64,000 nt of DNA from Cotesia glomerata (lineage: Eukaryota; Arthropoda; Insecta; Hymenoptera; Braconidae), in assembly GCF_020080835.1 (NCBI RefSeq), contig NC_058164.1, forward strand, positions 24,763,510 to 24,827,509, read 5' to 3'. Position 1 is the stretch's first letter. The number at the start of each line of letters is the position of its first letter. The translations under genes and the position numbers were made by a program. Positions 60,673-64,000 of the stretch are shown in pieces. A model generated the notes under the pieces. It had not been told where the DNA came from and ran no database searches. It saw only the letters and a program-made list of their open reading frames with translations.

Positions 60673-61584
60673 AAATAGAGATGTAGAAAAAAAGGAGGAT
60701 TTTTTGGTCAGCTCATTTAACATTCAATTATTTCAGATTCGGGGAAAAAGTTTTTGGAGATAATGAGACGAATATTAATCGACAGTGCGCTATATTATTA
60801 AGAAATCGGGATTTTAATTATGAAAAATAAAAAACTATCAATAATGAGCTGCTAAACGCGTCAAATCACGTTTTTGGGGGTTATTGTTCTCCAGAATAGA
60901 AGAGTCAGCTGTTTTTCTGGGATACTTATATCTCGCGCGGCCGGAATAATGATTAAGCGCCATTTTGAGGCTCAATCACACTTTTTTGGTGGTTTGTTAT
61001 CGATTACACCTATTTTGGCTATAAAAGTTTTATTTTTTATCATTTAGGATGTAAATAAAACCCTTCTTGGAGTCAATTTAATTCTGGAGGTATTAAATCA
61101 ATTAAAAAATCACAAATTTTTGGCATTTTAAGGTTACTAATTATTTTATAATAATGGACGGGAATAATTATAATAATACACCCGTTTTGCCGTCTGTTAT
61201 TCTGAGGTTATGAGCAAAAATAATAGGACGTAAATAATACAACAGTCCAAATATATGTTTAACCTTAAAATAATGCGCGTCTAGAATTCATAATATCCAG
61301 GCGGTTATGAATATATTATATTAATTCTGTGGCTGTCTACAGTAATTTTAGTTCGCGACAAAACCAATTTGTCATTTGACAAATGTTCTAACCATTACTA
61401 AGGAACCAAGTGATCAAAACTTCTGTCAAGATAGCGATCAAAGTTTATAATTATGGTTATGATTATTCTAATCTCGAAAATCTTTAGTCAATATTAATAG
61501 TATGAATCAAAATTCATGATGGAAACTTGAACTTTCTGTATTGTTCCGTCGGGTAATAAGGTCTTTAAAAGTTATCTATATTAT
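60673..61584. other. AT-rich flank, nothing recognised
   Basis: No repeat, exon or RNA gene that I can support. Confidence 0.45.
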
Positions 61585-62090
61585 TAAGAAAATAAAAAAA
61601 ATTTTGTTTTCAGGATAGTCATATGATAAAATCCCTTTTTTTAGTGAAATTTAGTGTATTCATTCTCACCGATAGTCAATTTATTATGATTATTTAGGCT
61701 GCATTCGAAAATTATCTCTAGATACATAATTAAAAAATGACCTTTTATCTTATGAAACATTGACATTTTTAAAGATATAAGCTCATCCCGATGTTACACT
61801 CATCAAAACCCTTCATTTAAGTACCCACATCAATTTTTTATATATTTATATATATTATATATATGAATATATGAAAAATATATAAAAATGCATGTGGGTA
61901 CTCAAATGAAAGCTCTTAGTGAGTGTAACATCGGGATGACCTTATATCTTTAAAAACGTCAATAATTAAGAAAGTACAGGGAATTTTAACAAATATCTTG
62001 TAAACCATTGACATTTTTAAAGATATAAGCTCATCCCGATGTTACACTCATCGAAACCCTTCATTTAAGTACCCACATCAATTTTTCATA

Positions 62091-62154
<64 letters not shown>

Positions 62155-62345
62155 AAAAATATATCAAAAATGCATGTGGGTACTCAAATGAAAGCTCTTG
62201 ATGAGTGTAACATCGGGATGACCTTATATCTTTTAAAAAGTCAATATTTAAGAAAGTACAATGCAATTTAACAAAAGTCATTATTTAATAAAACAAAATT
62301 TTAATTTTTTATAGTGACTGCAAGATTGCTGGTATAAAAAAACGA
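61585..62345. repeat. hairpin-module repeat, two modules
   Basis: Same family as 4820-6060 and 19655-20862. Two modules are present, the second with an (AT)n loop at about 62094-62150. The junction GTCAATATTTAAGAAAGTAC at 62236 is the unoccupied version of the site that holds the fold-back element at 20038. Confidence 0.8.
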
Positions 62346-64000
62346 TTATTTAGTAATTTTTGGCTATAGCATGGAAGTTTAATAAAAACTTTTATTCTCA
62401 AAATCAGACCAAAAAAACTTCTCTTTTAAAATTATCATCAAAGCGTAAAGTTAAAAAAATGTTCCCTCACACTATCGATTACGCTAAGAGTAACCATTTT
62501 TGTTTTCATTTTCCCAAAAATGTACTCGAATAAAGTTTGTGTATTTTTCCATTACCACAAATGTCCCTAAGCTCACTGTTTATTCAGCAGAATGAAGTAG
62601 CGTTACTTCTATTCTATTATGTAAGCGTCCCTTCTAGCCTTGAGGCAGTAAAAATACCGAAATAGTTTAAAATACCTCAAACCAAACTACCCTCACCCTA
62701 GAATTTGTAAGGTGATTACGCCCAAGGTTTTCCAGGGTACGCTTTCGAACAAGCAATGAATTATCCACGGTTTGTTAGGTATATCATAAAAGATCCCGTT
62801 AAAAAGTCACACCGCGAAAAGCGACAACAATATCACCAGAAACAACCAACAACTTAGTCGGAAGCAACAGTAGTTGTCAACCAGTACTAGCTACGGAAGG
62901 TCATTTTCTCTTTTTTGTGCACAAAGATGAAGAGCCAAGACTAAGACGCCCCAGTATGACAAAGACCCGTAACGACGAGGTGTCATAAATCTTGAAGAAC
63001 TGGAGAATCCCAGTAATCTCCTCCAGTTCTGCCGTAAACAACTCTTCCATTTAGAACACAGAGCAGCAGCTTCATCATAGTTTGAATTTATTATTTGCGA
63101 ATCTATTATTCGCGTGGAATATGGTGACAGCTGATGAAAAGCGGAATATTCGAGGCAGGTGAATATCAAACCCTGAGGCTGATGGTAGTCATGGTAGTTA
63201 CGGCTGGTTCTGGTGCTCTGAACCAGGTTCTGGTGCTCTGGATCAAAATGAGAAGAGGAGAACGAGAAGCTGAATCAGGATCAGGTTATCTAAGGATGAA
63301 TGTGGTGGTATCTTTAGTGTGTACATTGTGCTTATGCATATCATACAATAATGCGGTGGAGAAAATACGTTACTGCTCGTTAACAGTCGACAGAAACGCC
63401 AACGTAAGGCCCACACCGAGTCAATTAGGTGACCGAGTAAGCCCGTCGAGTGTGAGATTTAAACCGTGTGCATCACCAATCCTTATTTGTGTTTGCACAA
63501 ATATGCATAAGTACCTAATGTAACGCTATGGAAGAAAATACAATAAGAAAAGGAAACTTTACTGCTAAATGACGGTAGATCCAAGAGAGAGTCACATGAC
63601 TTAAACTGGAATTCATGTTGATTGGACGCGCATCATATCCGAGTGTATTTTATAACACCCGTTGATAACTGATCCCGAACTGGTTTCTGGTTTCTCGGGC
63701 CAACTCAAATTGCTCGTATATAAGACAAGCTTTATACTTTATACTTAGCTGGGTGCTGAGAGGAAGAAGGGGTAATATTGATATGAGTCTAAGGAGTTGG
63801 ATTTAAGGTGCGAGGTTTGTTGTTGCTTGATTTAGTTCTTAGGGCTTAAATAGTAAGCTTTAAATAGTCTTGAGTGTTTTGTTATCTTTGCAAGGCTCCA
63901 AAATTCAAGATTCTATCAAATTGATTCGAAAAAATGGGTGGAATGCAAGAATTGCAAAAATCGGCGTAAATATTAGATACGGAAAAATTATACGTTTTTT
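62346..64000. other. Eph upstream region, nothing recognised
   Basis: Non-repetitive sequence. A search by eye for a minus-strand ATG, hydrophobic stretch and phase-1 donor suitable for the Eph signal exon found none. Open frames at 62891-63169 and 63134-63523 overlap each other and look incidental. Confidence 0.45.

Overview
This window looks like insect genomic DNA: a very AT-rich, intron- and repeat-laden stretch. It carries one recognisable protein-coding gene, on the minus strand: an Eph receptor tyrosine kinase (Eph) whose residues resemble those of insect Eph. A hymenopteran such as a parasitoid wasp is my guess from base composition and the density of small TIR elements. That is an inference, not something the sequence proves.

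Eph layout (5' to 3', coordinates falling): ligand-binding domain exons 55811-55732 and 32463-32178; end of the ligand-binding domain plus cysteine-rich region 31284-30748; two fibronectin III domains in 30352-30192, 30096-29835 and 28820-28632; transmembrane exon 28348-28237; juxtamembrane exons 27941-27871 and 24549-24376; kinase exons 24172-23703 and 22732-22395; SAM domain and stop 10305-10041. All twelve exons join with GT-AG junctions in matching phase and give 980 residues. The signal-peptide exon and promoter were not found and probably lie beyond base 64000. In the entries below, residue 1 is the first complete codon in the window.

Four further exons look alternative. Two in-frame cassettes lie in the juxtamembrane region (25734-25717, 18 nt; 25431-25366, 66 nt). 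A proline-rich in-frame cassette (14620-14555, 66 nt) lies between kinase and SAM. A possible alternative last exon (19009-18754) would replace the SAM domain with a low-complexity tail; it sits behind an AG-free tract of about 180 nt. Together they would vary the regions that tune kinase autoinhibition and the C-terminal scaffold contacts.

The rest is introns and 3' flank filled with repeats. These include TIR elements (some nested), a long-armed TTAA-flanked fold-back inserted in another repeat, hairpin modules with AT-microsatellite loops, CATATG-type satellites, AACAAA-type repeats, and a minisatellite whose unit matches the RFX X-box. Several short Eph introns are largely made of copies of one roughly 320-bp repeat. 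The 23-kb intron 32464-55731 and its upstream flank look less AT-rich and largely non-repetitive between inserted elements. No second protein-coding gene could be supported.
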